From assembly GCA_016223135.1 (NCBI GenBank), contig JACRPQ010000006.1, positions 248,001-312,000 of the forward strand: a stretch of DNA of 64,000 bases, given 5' to 3'. The stretch's first letter is position 1, and each line of letters begins with the position of its first letter. Of the stretch, positions 1-9,948 are shown piece by piece. Both the position numbers and the translations under genes were made by a program. The notes under the pieces were generated by a model. The model was not told the DNA's origin, searched no databases, and worked only from the letters and a program-made list of their open reading frames with translations. The stretch is from Chloroflexota bacterium. GTDB taxonomy: Bacteria > Chloroflexota > Anaerolineae > Anaerolineales > Villigracilaceae.

Positions 1-2
1 TC

Positions 3-290
3 CACAGTAAGGCTTTGCCGAATGCCCGCATCGGAATCCACAGCCCTGCCCGCAAACAAACTTACCTGATCGGCGCGCAGGAATGGGGTAACATTTGGGT
101 CTATGGCATGGAAATTTGGCTGGCAGGCTGGCTCTCGCGCGCAGAGTTCATGCAACAAGCCGCGCCGCTGCCGGAAGGGACGCGCGTCTTTCAGTACGAA
201 AAAACCCGCACGAAGAATCTGGCAGCGCCCGTCCACAAACTGAAACCCATCGCGGAATTATTGGAACGCACAAAGGAATGGAGCAAATGA
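3..290 (+). CDS. C-terminal part of an uncharacterised protein (5' end outside window)
   Basis: Frame open from the window edge to TGA at 288-290; stop overlaps the ATG of the next gene. Confidence 0.55.
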   Translation, partial: HSKALPNARIGIHSPARKQTYLIGAQEWGNIWVYGMEIWLAGWLSRAEFMQQAAPLPEGTRVFQYEKTRTKNLAAPVHKLKPIAELLERTKEWSK

Positions 291-1672
291 AAACAAAGCG
301 CATTTTATTTGTATTCGCAATTCTGTCGCTGATGGCGTGCAATTTCGTCACGCAGATGATCTTCCCGCCGACGGCAACGCCGATCCCAACCCTGACCCCC
401 ACCGTCACCGCTTCCCCCACGCCCACAGCGACCCCGCTCGTCCCTGCCTACATCCCGCCGCAGTGCGACGCTTCCACGCCGCTGGCGACGATTTCTCCTG
501 ATGTTGCCATTTTCCCCACGCCGCAATTCGAGACCCAACCCATCTCAAAGCAAATGCAATTGCAAATTGTGGATGAGGTGGGGCGCATCGTGGAGCAGGT
601 GTACGTGTACCCCGATTTCAACGGCAAAGACTGGAAGGGCATCGTGGCGCGTTACCGTGCCATGGTGGAAGCCGGACTGGAGACGGAACAGTTTTACCTT
701 GAAATGCAAAATATGATCAACGAATTGGGAGACGAACACTCATCCTTTATCTCGCCGGTGGAAGTGCGGCAATCGGAAGAGGAATTGAAGGGCAGGATTA
801 AGTTCGTTGGCGTGGGCGTGTACAGCGACGTGGACTTCGAGCGCGGGAAAATCGTAGTCATATCCACGTTCCCCGGTTCCCCCGCCGACCATGCCGGCTT
901 GAAACCGCACGACAGCATCCTGCTGGTGGACGGAAAACCGATTACGCTCGAGACGGGCATCCGCACGCTCGGACCGGAATGCACCGCCGTCCGTCTGACC
1001 GTGCAATCGCCGGGCGAGTCGCCGCGCGACGTGATGCTGGTCCGCGCCGCCATTCAGGGCAGCGTGCCAATTGACGCCCGCCTCGTCCCCACCAGCGACG
1101 GCTCCAAAATCGGCTACCTCTTCATCCCATCCTTCTTCGACGAAACTCTCCCGCGTCAAATTGAACAAGCGCTGAAGGACTTTGGCGCTTTGGATGGGCT
1201 CATCCTCGACGTGCGCCTCAATGGCGGCGGAAGCAGTACAGTCGTTTATCCCATCCTTTCCTTCTTCACGAAAGGCAAACTCGGCGAATTCGTCAGCCGC
1301 AGCAACTCGCGTCCACTTGTCCTTCGGGCAACGCCGGTTCATAACTCCCAGACCGTTCCGCTGGTGGTGTTGGTCAGCAGGGAAACCGCCAGTTTTGGCG
1401 AAATCTTCGCCGGCGTATTGCGCGATGCGCGCGGCGCAAAAATCAGCGGCGAAACCAGCCTGGGCAATGTGGAAGTGCTGCACGGCTACGACTTCGACGA
1501 CGGCTCGGTGATGTGGATTGCCTCCGAAACCTTCGACTCCGCCTTCTCGGAAGACGACTGGGAACGCGACGGCATCATCCCCGACCTGGAAGCATACGCC
1601 GAATGGGACACCTTCCGCTTCGAGACCGACCCATCGGTTGCGGCGGCGTTGGAGTTGCTGGGGCATAAATGA
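287..1672 (+). CDS. S41-family (C-terminal processing) peptidase, lipoprotein
   Basis: ATG at 287 overlapping upstream stop (ATGA); lipobox-like LMAC; Thr/Pro linker; PDZ-like and S41 motifs (GYLFIPSF, DVRLNGGGSS, ETASFGEIFAG). Confidence 0.85.
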   Translation: MKTKRILFVFAILSLMACNFVTQMIFPPTATPIPTLTPTVTASPTPTATPLVPAYIPPQCDASTPLATISPDVAIFPTPQFETQPISKQMQLQIVDEVGRIVEQVYVYPDFNGKDWKGIVARYRAMVEAGLETEQFYLEMQNMINELGDEHSSFISPVEVRQSEEELKGRIKFVGVGVYSDVDFERGKIVVISTFPGSPADHAGLKPHDSILLVDGKPITLETGIRTLGPECTAVRLTVQSPGESPRDVMLVRAAIQGSVPIDARLVPTSDGSKIGYLFIPSFFDETLPRQIEQALKDFGALDGLILDVRLNGGGSSTVVYPILSFFTKGKLGEFVSRSNSRPLVLRATPVHNSQTVPLVVLVSRETASFGEIFAGVLRDARGAKISGETSLGNVEVLHGYDFDDGSVMWIASETFDSAFSEDDWERDGIIPDLEAYAEWDTFRFETDPSVAAALELLGHK

Positions 1673-1747
1673 CCCCCTCCGCCCTTACGGGCGCCTTCCC
1701 CCAATACGACGAACCACAGTCGTGTTGGGGAAGGCTGGGTGGGGGTC
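1671..1747. repeat. 77-bp palindromic element abutting the S41 peptidase stop codon
   Basis: gaccccc...gggggtc ends; inner arms cttcccccaatacgac / gtcgtgttggggaag. Confidence 0.7.
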
Positions 1748-1788
1748 GGATTAAATTCGACTCATCCGCCTCTGGTACACTTTTTCAA

Positions 1789-3030
1789 ATGACAAAACGA
1801 AACTTTTTGCTGACCGGCGCAGGCGTCCTTGCGCTGGGCATCTTGTTCCTTCAAATCCCTGCCGTCAACGAACGCTTGGCGTGGCGTTATGAGGTGGCAA
1901 AGACCTATCTGCGAAACGTCCTCAACCCCGTCGGCGAAGTGCCGACCGCCATTCCCAATTCCACCAGCATTGCCACGCCTTTGCCTCTGCCGCTCACCCA
2001 TACCGCCGTCCCGACGGCAATGGCTGTAGAAACAGTGGCAGTCCCCACGTCCACGCTTGAACCGCTTCCGCCGCAGGCGTCGCTCACCTCCCCGCCCTAC
2101 GAAAAACAAACGCCCAACAACTGCGGTCCCGCCGCGCTTTCGATGATGCTTCGCATGTTCGGCTGGAACGGCTCGCAGAAAGACATCTCGGATGTCATCA
2201 AGCCGGTCAACGGTGACCGCAACGTCAACCCCGAAGAACTGGCGTATTGGGTGCGCAACTACGCCGGCTGGCTGCGCATCGAATATCGCGTGGGCGGCGA
2301 CCTCGAAACGCTCAAGCGTTTCATCGCGGCGGGATACCCGGTCATCATCGAATCCACCACCGCCCTCAACCCCGACGATACCGGCTGGCCCGATGACGAC
2401 CTGTGGGCGGCACACTTTCTCCTGCTGAACGGCTACGACGATACCACCCAGACCTTCCTCGCGCAAGACACCTATCGCGGACCCGACAAACAAGTTCCGT
2501 ATACGCAACTCGAATCGGAATGGAAGCCGTTCAACTACCTCTACCTGATCGTGTACCTGCCCGAACAGGAGGAAGAGATTCGACAACTGCTCGGTTCAAA
2601 CTGGGACCCGGACCGGAATCGGCAAAATGCCCTTTCCCTCGCTGAAGCCGCCGTCGCCACTGACCCATCCGATGCGTTTGCCTGGTTCAACGTGGGCAGC
2701 AACCTCGTGTACTTCGGGCGCTACGACGAAGCCAACGCCGCCTACGACAAAGCGCGCGAAATCGGCTTGCCTCAGCGCATGTTCCGCTACCAGTTCGGTC
2801 CGTTCCTTGCCAACTTCCATGCCAACCGCATTGACGACCTGCTCGCCCTCACCGAGTACTCCCTCCAGCGGACGCAAATGTCGGAGGAGGCATGGCTATG
2901 GCACGGCTGGGCGCTCTACCGCAAAGGCGATGTGAACGGCGCCATCAACGACTGGCGCAAGGCGCTCTCCATTCGTCCCGGCTATGAGGACGCTTTATAT
3001 GCGCTTGATTTCGTCGGCGCAGCGCCGTGA
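1789..3030 (+). CDS. C39-like (papain-fold) peptidase domain with C-terminal TPR repeats
   Basis: N-terminal TM segment; 'QTPNNCGPAALSMML' Cys motif, 'HFLLLNGYDD' His motif; TPR-like C-terminus. Confidence 0.8.
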   Translation: MTKRNFLLTGAGVLALGILFLQIPAVNERLAWRYEVAKTYLRNVLNPVGEVPTAIPNSTSIATPLPLPLTHTAVPTAMAVETVAVPTSTLEPLPPQASLTSPPYEKQTPNNCGPAALSMMLRMFGWNGSQKDISDVIKPVNGDRNVNPEELAYWVRNYAGWLRIEYRVGGDLETLKRFIAAGYPVIIESTTALNPDDTGWPDDDLWAAHFLLLNGYDDTTQTFLAQDTYRGPDKQVPYTQLESEWKPFNYLYLIVYLPEQEEEIRQLLGSNWDPDRNRQNALSLAEAAVATDPSDAFAWFNVGSNLVYFGRYDEANAAYDKAREIGLPQRMFRYQFGPFLANFHANRIDDLLALTEYSLQRTQMSEEAWLWHGWALYRKGDVNGAINDWRKALSIRPGYEDALYALDFVGAAP

Positions 3031-3051
3031 CGTTCAACTCAAACGGACGTT

Positions 3052-3166
3052 ATAACTGATGTTATGCAGTTTATTCGTAGTGCGACATTGTAGCGCGACA
3101 TTGTAGTGCGACATTTATGTCGCCTGAAAACGCGAGATAAATCTCGCGTTACTGCGTAAAGCGAGT
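3052..3166. repeat. Divergent copy of the 'actcaccttacgc' palindromic family, with a 3x13-bp tandem repeat
   Basis: Internal gcgacatttatgtcgc and cgcgagataaatctcgcg hairpins as at 40032 and 58391; tagtgcgacattg/tagcgcgacattg/tagtgcgacattt at 3078-3116. Confidence 0.6.
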
Positions 3167-3232
3167 TAATTAAATTGACTCGTTACTTTCCATGTGGTAA
3201 TATCCATCGCAACTCAATAGCCCCAAAAGGCG

Positions 3233-3356
3233 CTCTTATCCAGAGAGGCGGAGGGAACGGCCCTGTGATGCCTCGACAACCTCTCAGCAATGGTTTCCAT
3301 TAGACCACGCTGAAAAGGTGCCAATTCCGACAGACGGATGTTCTGGGAGATGAGAG
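3233..3356 (+). ncRNA. SAM-I (S-box) riboswitch
   Basis: ctcttatccagagaggcggagggaacggccctgtgatgcctcgacaacc...aaaaggtgccaattcc...gggagatgagag, directly upstream of metK. Confidence 0.93.
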
Positions 3357-3374
3357 GGCTGACTGCAAATATGC

Positions 3375-3408
3375 AATTGCCCTTTCTGCACGTCCGAAGG
3401 GGCAATTT
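3375..3408 (+). terminator. Riboswitch expression-platform terminator
   Basis: aattgccctttctgcacgtccgaaggggcaatttta hairpin plus T-rich tail between riboswitch and metK. Confidence 0.75.
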
Positions 3409-3433
3409 TATTTCTCAAGGAGACCCACATACA

Positions 3434-4645
3434 ATGAGTAACACTTTCATGACCGCCCCCAAACTGATGTTCACCTCCGAATCAGTTTCCGAAGGGCACC
3501 CCGATAAACTCTGCGACCAAATCTCGGATGCCGTGCTGGATGCCTGCCTCGAGCAGGATCCCCGCTCGCGCGTCGCCTGCGAAACCGCCACCAAGACCGG
3601 TTTCGTCGCCCTACTCGGTGAAATCACCACCAAAGCCATCATCAACTACGACGAACTGGCGCGCAAGGTCATCACCGAAATCGGTTACGACTCGAGCGAA
3701 AAAGGCTTCGACGGCAACTCCTGCGGCGTGCTGGTCGCCATCGCCAAACAATCTGGTGACATTGCCATGGGCGTGGACAAAGCGCTCGAAGCCAAAGCCG
3801 GCGAAATGACCGATGAAGAAGTCGAGTCCATTGGCGCTGGCGACCAGGGGATGATGTTCGGCTTCGCCTGCAACGAAACGCCCACCCTCATGCCCCTACC
3901 CATTTATCTGGCACACAAACTCACCCGCCGTCAGAGCGAGCTGCGCAAGAGCGGCGCCATTCCCTGGCTGCGCCCCGACGCCAAGAGTCAGGTCACCATC
4001 GAATACTCGCACGGCAAACCCGTCCGCGTGGATACCGTCCTCATCTCCACCCAGCACGCGCCGGACGTTTCCCAAGCCGAAATCGCCGAAATCGTCACCG
4101 AGCAAATCATCATGCCCACTCTGCCTCAAGACATGGTGGACAAGAACATCAAGATCTACGTCAACCCGACCGGGCGCTTCGTCGTCGGCGGCCCGATGGG
4201 CGACGCCGGCGTAACCGGACGTAAAATCATCGTGGACACCTACGGCGGCATGGGACGCCACGGCGGCGGCGCCTTCAGCGGCAAAGACCCCACCAAAGTG
4301 GACCGTTCCGCCGCTTACGCTGCGCGCTACGTCGCCAAGAACATCGTCGCCGCCGGCATCGCCGACCGCGTCGAAGTGCAGGTTGCCTACGCCATCGGCG
4401 TGGCGCATCCGCTCTCGATCAACGTGGAAACCTTTGGCACCGCCAAAATCTCCGATGACCACATCATCGCCCTCATCCACGATTACTTCGACCTGCGCCC
4501 CGGCGCCATCATCCGCGACCTGGGACTGCGCAAACCCATCTACCGCAAAACCGCCGCCTACGGTCACTTTGGGCGCGACGACATCGAGTTCCCGTGGGAG
4601 CGCACCGACAAAGCGGACGTCCTCCGCAGCGCCGCCGGACTGTAA
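3434..4645 (+). CDS. metK: S-adenosylmethionine synthetase
   Basis: [53 protein letters not shown] motifs; RBS caaggag. Confidence 0.97.
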   Translation: MSNTFMTAPKLMFTSESVSEGHPDKLCDQISDAVLDACLEQDPRSRVACETATKTGFVALLGEITTKAIINYDELARKVITEIGYDSSEKGFDGNSCGVLVAIAKQSGDIAMGVDKALEAKAGEMTDEEVESIGAGDQGMMFGFACNETPTLMPLPIYLAHKLTRRQSELRKSGAIPWLRPDAKSQVTIEYSHGKPVRVDTVLISTQHAPDVSQAEIAEIVTEQIIMPTLPQDMVDKNIKIYVNPTGRFVVGGPMGDAGVTGRKIIVDTYGGMGRHGGGAFSGKDPTKVDRSAAYAARYVAKNIVAAGIADRVEVQVAYAIGVAHPLSINVETFGTAKISDDHIIALIHDYFDLRPGAIIRDLGLRKPIYRKTAAYGHFGRDDIEFPWERTDKADVLRSAAGL

Positions 4646-4667
4646 CATCAACAGCGCACCAAACAAC

Positions 4668-4700
4668 AAACAGGCAAGCCGAAGGCGGTTTGCCTGTTTT
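4668..4700 (+). terminator. metK intrinsic terminator
   Basis: aaacaggcaagccgaaggcggtttgcctgtttt. Confidence 0.85.
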
Positions 4701-4800
4701 CTTTCCTCCTGTGCTACCGCGTAGAGACGCTCTCGTGTGCACGCAAACCGTGTTGGGCGGACGTTAGAGAACGTCTACGACACCACCGTGCAAGAGACTG

Positions 4801-4913
4801 GACTTACGCAAATTGCTTTCTTGTCCGCTAATCTGCCCAATCTTCGTGAATTTTGAACGAGTTAGCGCAGATTAGCGAAGATTGGTGGATTAAGTTCAGG
4901 TTTTGCGTAAGTC
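4801..4913. mobile_element. MITE-like element, family A (copy 1)
   Basis: gacttacgcaaa...ttttgcgtaagtc TIRs; ~113 bp; near-identical copy at 35251-35365. Confidence 0.7.
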
Positions 4914-5007
4914 AATAAGCCAAGAAGAGACTACGCCACAGCGTACGTTGGGCTTTGCGCGGGAAGCGTTTCCTTCCAAAAAATGGTAAACTCATGGCGA
5001 GCAAAAC

Positions 5008-5484
5008 ATGACCGACACCCTCGCACCCAAAACCATGCGCGCCTCGCGCGTGACCATCTCCCAACTGATGCACCCCGAACACGCCAATCTGCTGGGCAAC
5101 GTTCACGGCGGCTGGATCATGAAACTGGTGGACGAAGCCGGCGCGCTTGCCTGCATGCGCCATGCCCAGAAAAAAGTCGTCACCGTCGCCATTGACTCGA
5201 TGACCTTCCGCGAACCCATCCGCATTGGCGACCTCATCATCCTCAACGCCGAAGTCACCTACACCGGGCGCACCTCCATGGAAGCCGAAGTGCAGGTGCT
5301 GGCGGAAAACCCCATCACCGGCGAACGCACGCACACCAACACCGCCTGGCTTGTTTATGTCGCCCTTGACGATGAAGGCAAGCCCGCTCCCGTTCCTCCG
5401 CTCAAAGCCGAGACCGACGATGAAAAACGCAAAATGGCTGAAGCCCTTCAACGTCAGGAACGCCGACTGCAGCAGAAAAAATGA
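5008..5484 (+). CDS. Acyl-CoA thioesterase (hotdog fold)
   Basis: QLMHPEHANLLGNVHGGWIMKLVDEAGA motif. Confidence 0.88.
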   Translation: MTDTLAPKTMRASRVTISQLMHPEHANLLGNVHGGWIMKLVDEAGALACMRHAQKKVVTVAIDSMTFREPIRIGDLIILNAEVTYTGRTSMEAEVQVLAENPITGERTHTNTAWLVYVALDDEGKPAPVPPLKAETDDEKRKMAEALQRQERRLQQKK

Positions 5485-6713
5485 CCACGCCTGAACTTCC
5501 TCCCCTCGAAGCCCCGCCCGAACCGAAGGAACGCGTCGCGCATCCCATTCGCAGCCTGCGCGAACTGATTGATTACGTCGCCGGCAAATCGCTCCCGCCT
5601 CTTCCCCCCGACGACGGGCGCATCACCGAACCCACGCCCTTCCCCTTCCTCGCCATCGTCGGGCAAACCGAAATGAAACTCGCCCTCCTGTTGGGACTCA
5701 TCAACCCCAACGTTGGCGGGATTCTCCTCATCGGTCCGCGCGGCACAGCCAAGACCACCGCCGTCCGCAGCCTGCTCAACCTGCTTCCGCAGGTGGAACG
5801 CAGCACCTGCTTCTACGGCTGTCTGCCCGAAGACATCGAACTCGGCGGCATAGACGCCGTCTGCCCCGATTGCGCCAAAAAATACGGCGAAGGCATTCCC
5901 CTCACCGCCCCCGACCCGGTGCGGCTGGTGGAACTGCCGCTCAACGCCCGCCTCGAAGACGTGGTTGGCGGCATAGACGAACACGCCGCCGCCCATCATC
6001 GCATGAGGATCCGCCGCGGCATCCTCGCCCAAGCAGACCGCAACATCCTCTACATTGACGAAATCAACCTGCTCAGCGATGAAATCATCGATTCCATCCT
6101 CGACGCCGCCGCCCAAGGTTCCTACACCGTGCGGCGCGGTCCGTTGGCGGCGACCTATCGCTCGCGCTTCGTCCTCATCGGCTCGATGAACCCCGAGGAG
6201 GGACGCCTGCGCCCGCAAATCCTCGACCGTTTCGGTCTGCGCGTCATCGTGCGCGGACTGGAGGATGCCAGCCAAAGGCTGGAGGCGTACCGCCGGGTCA
6301 ATGCCTATCTGGCGAATCCGCGTCAGATGATTGCCCAGTTTGCGGCGGAGATGGAAGCGGCGGCGGCAGAGATCAAGATGGCGCGCGAGCGCGTCAAATC
6401 CGTCCGCTTGCCGGATGAAGTCGCTCATCCTGCCATTCAACTGGTGCAAAAAATGGGCGTGGATTCCCTGCGCGCCGAAATCACCTGGTTCGAAGCCGCC
6501 CGCGCCTACGCCGCCGCCGACAACCGCGACGAAGTCACCCTCGCCGACCTCAAAGCCGTCGCCCCGATGGCGCTGCGCCTGCGCCGCTCGTCCTACATGA
6601 CCGAGTATTTCAAGGGACAGCAGGGCGAAGAACACGAAATGCAAACCCTGCTCGAAAAGTTCGGCAAAAAGAAACGCCCTACAAAGACATCAAAGAAGAC
6701 CCGACGCAAATGA
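5481..6713 (+). CDS. AAA+ ATPase, magnesium-chelatase subunit I-like
   Basis: Walker A GPRGTAKTTAVRSL, 'YIDEINLLSDEIIDSILDAA', 'GSMNPEEGRLRPQILDRFGL'. Confidence 0.88.
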   Translation: MTTPELPPLEAPPEPKERVAHPIRSLRELIDYVAGKSLPPLPPDDGRITEPTPFPFLAIVGQTEMKLALLLGLINPNVGGILLIGPRGTAKTTAVRSLLNLLPQVERSTCFYGCLPEDIELGGIDAVCPDCAKKYGEGIPLTAPDPVRLVELPLNARLEDVVGGIDEHAAAHHRMRIRRGILAQADRNILYIDEINLLSDEIIDSILDAAAQGSYTVRRGPLAATYRSRFVLIGSMNPEEGRLRPQILDRFGLRVIVRGLEDASQRLEAYRRVNAYLANPRQMIAQFAAEMEAAAAEIKMARERVKSVRLPDEVAHPAIQLVQKMGVDSLRAEITWFEAARAYAAADNRDEVTLADLKAVAPMALRLRRSSYMTEYFKGQQGEEHEMQTLLEKFGKKKRPTKTSKKTRRK

Positions 6714-7339
6714 CCGAACCAAAAATCCTCAACCCCGCCTACCGCATCGAGACCGAACGGCTGGTCATCCGCTGTTACCAGCCCTCCGACACCCAACTGC
6801 TGGCAAATTCCGTCCTCGAAAGCCTCGACCACCTCAAACCCTGGCTGCCCTGGGCGCACGACGAACCGCGCTCCTTTCAAATGCGGCTGCAAAGCATTCA
6901 GCGCTTCCGCGGCAAGTTCGACCTGCAGGAAGACTACATCTATGGCATCTTCAACCCCGAAGAGACCCGCCTGCTCGGCGGCACAGGCTTGCACACGCGC
7001 ATTGGCGAACAGCAGTTGGAAATCGGCTACTGGATTCACAAGGATTACACCAGGCGCGGCTTAATCACCGAAACCGCCGCCGCGCTCATCAAAGTCGCCT
7101 TCGAAATCATCCACATCCACCGCGTTGAAATTCACTGCGACCCGCACAACCACGCCTCTGCCGCCATCCCGCGCAAACTCGGCTTTACGCACGAAGGCAC
7201 CCTGCGCCAAAAAACCCCCTTCCGCGATCACTGGAGCGACTCGATGATCTGGGGATTGCTCGAAGAGGAATATCCCGCCAGCCCAGCCGCGCAGGCAAAG
7301 ATCAAGGTCTTCGACGCTTTCGGCGCTCCGCTCTTATGA
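6710..7339 (+). CDS. GNAT-family N-acetyltransferase (RimJ/RimL-like)
   Basis: ETERLVIRCYQPSD..., YWIHKDYTRRGLITETAAALI, RVEIHCDPHNHASAAIPRKLGF. Confidence 0.88.
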   Translation: MTEPKILNPAYRIETERLVIRCYQPSDTQLLANSVLESLDHLKPWLPWAHDEPRSFQMRLQSIQRFRGKFDLQEDYIYGIFNPEETRLLGGTGLHTRIGEQQLEIGYWIHKDYTRRGLITETAAALIKVAFEIIHIHRVEIHCDPHNHASAAIPRKLGFTHEGTLRQKTPFRDHWSDSMIWGLLEEEYPASPAAQAKIKVFDAFGAPLL

Positions 7340-8946
7340 CCTCCGCCTTCAAACGCCTCGCCGAAAAACCCATCCTGCTGCTCCTCGCCGTCAACATCCT
7401 TGCCGGTCTGTTCGTCTATCGCGATTACGGCGTTGCCTGGGATGAACCCCTCTTCTACAGTTACGCCGACGCGCTTGGCTACGCCTACTCGCCGAAGGAA
7501 TGGTTCAGCGGTCACTTCGACCTCTACAACTCCTATGGCGCCAGCGCCTACGACCACAAAAATCGCGGACCCGCCTATCTGTTCCTCGCCCGCAACTTCG
7601 TTTATGGATTGACCGCCCTCGGCGCAGACTCCGCCGAAGCCTGGCACCTCGTCAACTTCCTTTTCTTTCAACTCGGCATTTACCTGCTCTACCGCTTCGC
7701 CCGCCGCTGGATGGGGAAACCCGCCGCCCTCTTCACCGCTGTCTTCTTCACCTACCAGCCCCTGCTTTGGGAACACGCCTTCATCAACCCCAAAGACCCG
7801 CCCTTTCTGACGTTCTTCCTTGGCGCCGTCTGTTTCGGATTCGAAATGGTGGATGCCGCCGCGTCAGGCGCAAAAAACACAACCCGCAAGATGTTTCTGG
7901 CGGCGTTCTTCCTCGGCATTGCCACCTCCATCCGCGTGCTGGGACCGTTCGCCGGGCTGCTGGTCTTCCTCTACTTTCTCTCGAAGCCCAGCCTCCGCAG
8001 AGATAAATCTGCCTGGCGCACTTTCTTCGGGTACGGCTTTGCTGCGATAGCGGTCATGGTGGCAACTTGGCCCTACCTGTGGGAAAACCCCATCGGCAAT
8101 TTTTTGGCAGTCCTGCGCTTCATGTCCAATAACCCTACACATTTGGGCTTGCTGTTCGAGGGTGAGATTTACCGCGCCAACAACCTGCCGCTGCACTATT
8201 TTCCCTTCATGCTCGTCACCACATTGACCGAACCTGCCATCCCGCTCTCGGCGCTGGGGGTAATGCTTGGGTTTTGGAAACTGCTTCGGGATGACGCGCC
8301 CCCTCTCCAGGTCCGGAAAGAGCGGGTGGTTTCGCTGACGTTGACGCTGGTGTGGTTTCTCACCCTGCTGGCTTATATCCTCTTGCGCCGCCCGTCCATG
8401 TACGACGGCATCCGCCACTTCCTGTTCATCCTGCCGCCCGTGTTTGTCTTCATCGGGCTGGCGTATGAGGTCATTGTGACACAAAGCGCCGCCCTGCTCG
8501 CGCGGCTGAAAATTTCATCACGTTGGTTGTATGCCCTCCTGGGTGCGGTACTTCTCCTCCCCGGTTTGTATGGCATCTTCAAACTTCATCCTTACGAATA
8601 TACGTATTACAATTTCTACATCGGCGGCACCAGCCGCGCCTTCCGCACCTACGAGACCGATTACTGGCTCACCTGCTACAAAGACGCCGTGCAGGCGCTC
8701 AATGAACAAGTGGACTCGCCCGTCCGCCTGTTCGTCAAGCGCGAGGCGTATCTGGCGAAGCCGTTTGCCGGCGAAAACATACAGGTTTTTCAGTTGAACG
8801 ATCCGTCGGTGGAAATCCGCTCCGGCGATTATGTGCTTGCCAACTCGCGCACCAACGATAACCTCACCACCTACCCCAAAGAGCCTCTTGTGCTCGAAAT
8901 CTCGCGCGTCGGCGCAAAGTTCTGCACCATACGGCAAATTCCATGA
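7336..8946 (+). CDS. Polytopic membrane glycosyltransferase (GT39-like)
   Basis: Multiple TM segments; 'DYGVAWDEPLFYSYADA' N-terminal acidic loop and 'NPKDPPFLTFF'. Confidence 0.75.
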   Translation: MTSAFKRLAEKPILLLLAVNILAGLFVYRDYGVAWDEPLFYSYADALGYAYSPKEWFSGHFDLYNSYGASAYDHKNRGPAYLFLARNFVYGLTALGADSAEAWHLVNFLFFQLGIYLLYRFARRWMGKPAALFTAVFFTYQPLLWEHAFINPKDPPFLTFFLGAVCFGFEMVDAAASGAKNTTRKMFLAAFFLGIATSIRVLGPFAGLLVFLYFLSKPSLRRDKSAWRTFFGYGFAAIAVMVATWPYLWENPIGNFLAVLRFMSNNPTHLGLLFEGEIYRANNLPLHYFPFMLVTTLTEPAIPLSALGVMLGFWKLLRDDAPPLQVRKERVVSLTLTLVWFLTLLAYILLRRPSMYDGIRHFLFILPPVFVFIGLAYEVIVTQSAALLARLKISSRWLYALLGAVLLLPGLYGIFKLHPYEYTYYNFYIGGTSRAFRTYETDYWLTCYKDAVQALNEQVDSPVRLFVKREAYLAKPFAGENIQVFQLNDPSVEIRSGDYVLANSRTNDNLTTYPKEPLVLEISRVGAKFCTIRQIP

Positions 8947-9932
8947 CCACACACAAGGAACGCATCCAAGCCAGCCTGCAAGGCGAAATCATTGACCGCC
9001 CGCCTGTGGCATTGTGGCGGCACTTCCCGGTGGACGACCAATCGCCGCAGACGCTCGCCCAAGCCACGCTCCACTTTCAACGCACCTATGACTTCGACCT
9101 CGTCAAAGTCACGCCTGCCTCCTCGTTTTGTTTGAAGGACTGGGGCGCGGCGGACGAGTGGACAGGTCACACCGAAGGGACGCGCCAATACACCACACGC
9201 GTCATTCACGGACCTCGAGACTGGGAGCGCCTCCCTGTGCTTGATCCAACCTCCCGGCATCTTGCCGCGCAGTTGGAATGCCTGCGCCTGATCCGCGCCG
9301 AACTCGACCCCGAAACGCCCCTGATCCAGACGGTGTTCAGTCCGCTGGCGCAGGCGAAGAACCTGGCTGGCAGCGAGACCCTGCTCGCGCACCTGCGCCT
9401 CTACCCCGAAGCCGTGCTGAAGGGACTCGCCGTCATCGCCGAGACCACCCGCCGCTTTGTGGAAGCCTGTCTTGCCGCCGGCATAGACGGCGTGTTCTAC
9501 GCCGTACAGCACGCACAAGCCAGTTTACTCTCGCTCGAGGAGTATCGCACCTTCGGTCTGCCGAATGACCTCAAAGCGCTCGAACCGGCGCGGGGACTTT
9601 GGTGCAATCTGCTCCATCTGCACGGAAGCGATGTGTACTTTTCCCTGCTTGCCTCTTTCGACTTTCCCATCGTCAACTGGCATGACCGGGAAACGCCCCC
9701 CTCTCTTGCCGAAGCGCAAAAACAATTCAACGGCGTGGTGTGCGGAGGCATGAGGCAGGATACGCTCGTTTATGGGAATCAGGCTGAGGTCCAGAAAGAA
9801 GCGGCGGATGCCCTTCAGCAGATCGGCGGCAAACGATTCATTCTCGGCACGGGCTGCGTCGTCCCGGTCATTGCGCCGCATGGTAATCTCATGGCGGCGC
9901 GAGTCCCCTTCTCCCGCTGGGAGAAGGGTTAG
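8943..9932 (+). CDS. Uroporphyrinogen decarboxylase family protein
   Basis: N-terminal 'KERIQASLQGEIIDRPPVALWRHFP' and C-terminal 'GKRFILGTGCVVPVIAPHGNLMAAR'. Confidence 0.85.
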   Translation: MTTHKERIQASLQGEIIDRPPVALWRHFPVDDQSPQTLAQATLHFQRTYDFDLVKVTPASSFCLKDWGAADEWTGHTEGTRQYTTRVIHGPRDWERLPVLDPTSRHLAAQLECLRLIRAELDPETPLIQTVFSPLAQAKNLAGSETLLAHLRLYPEAVLKGLAVIAETTRRFVEACLAAGIDGVFYAVQHAQASLLSLEEYRTFGLPNDLKALEPARGLWCNLLHLHGSDVYFSLLASFDFPIVNWHDRETPPSLAEAQKQFNGVVCGGMRQDTLVYGNQAEVQKEAADALQQIGGKRFILGTGCVVPVIAPHGNLMAARVPFSRWEKG

Positions 9933-9940
9933 GGATGAGG
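9903..9940. repeat. 'cccttctcccgctgggagaaggg' palindrome encoding the last residues of the UroD-family protein
   Basis: Same type of palindrome at 40826-40885. Confidence 0.6.
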
Positions 9941-9948
9941 AAATCACT

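Noticed and set aside
5454-6644. 396-aa minus-strand ORF
   Set aside because: Shadow ORF of the AAA+ ATPase gene.
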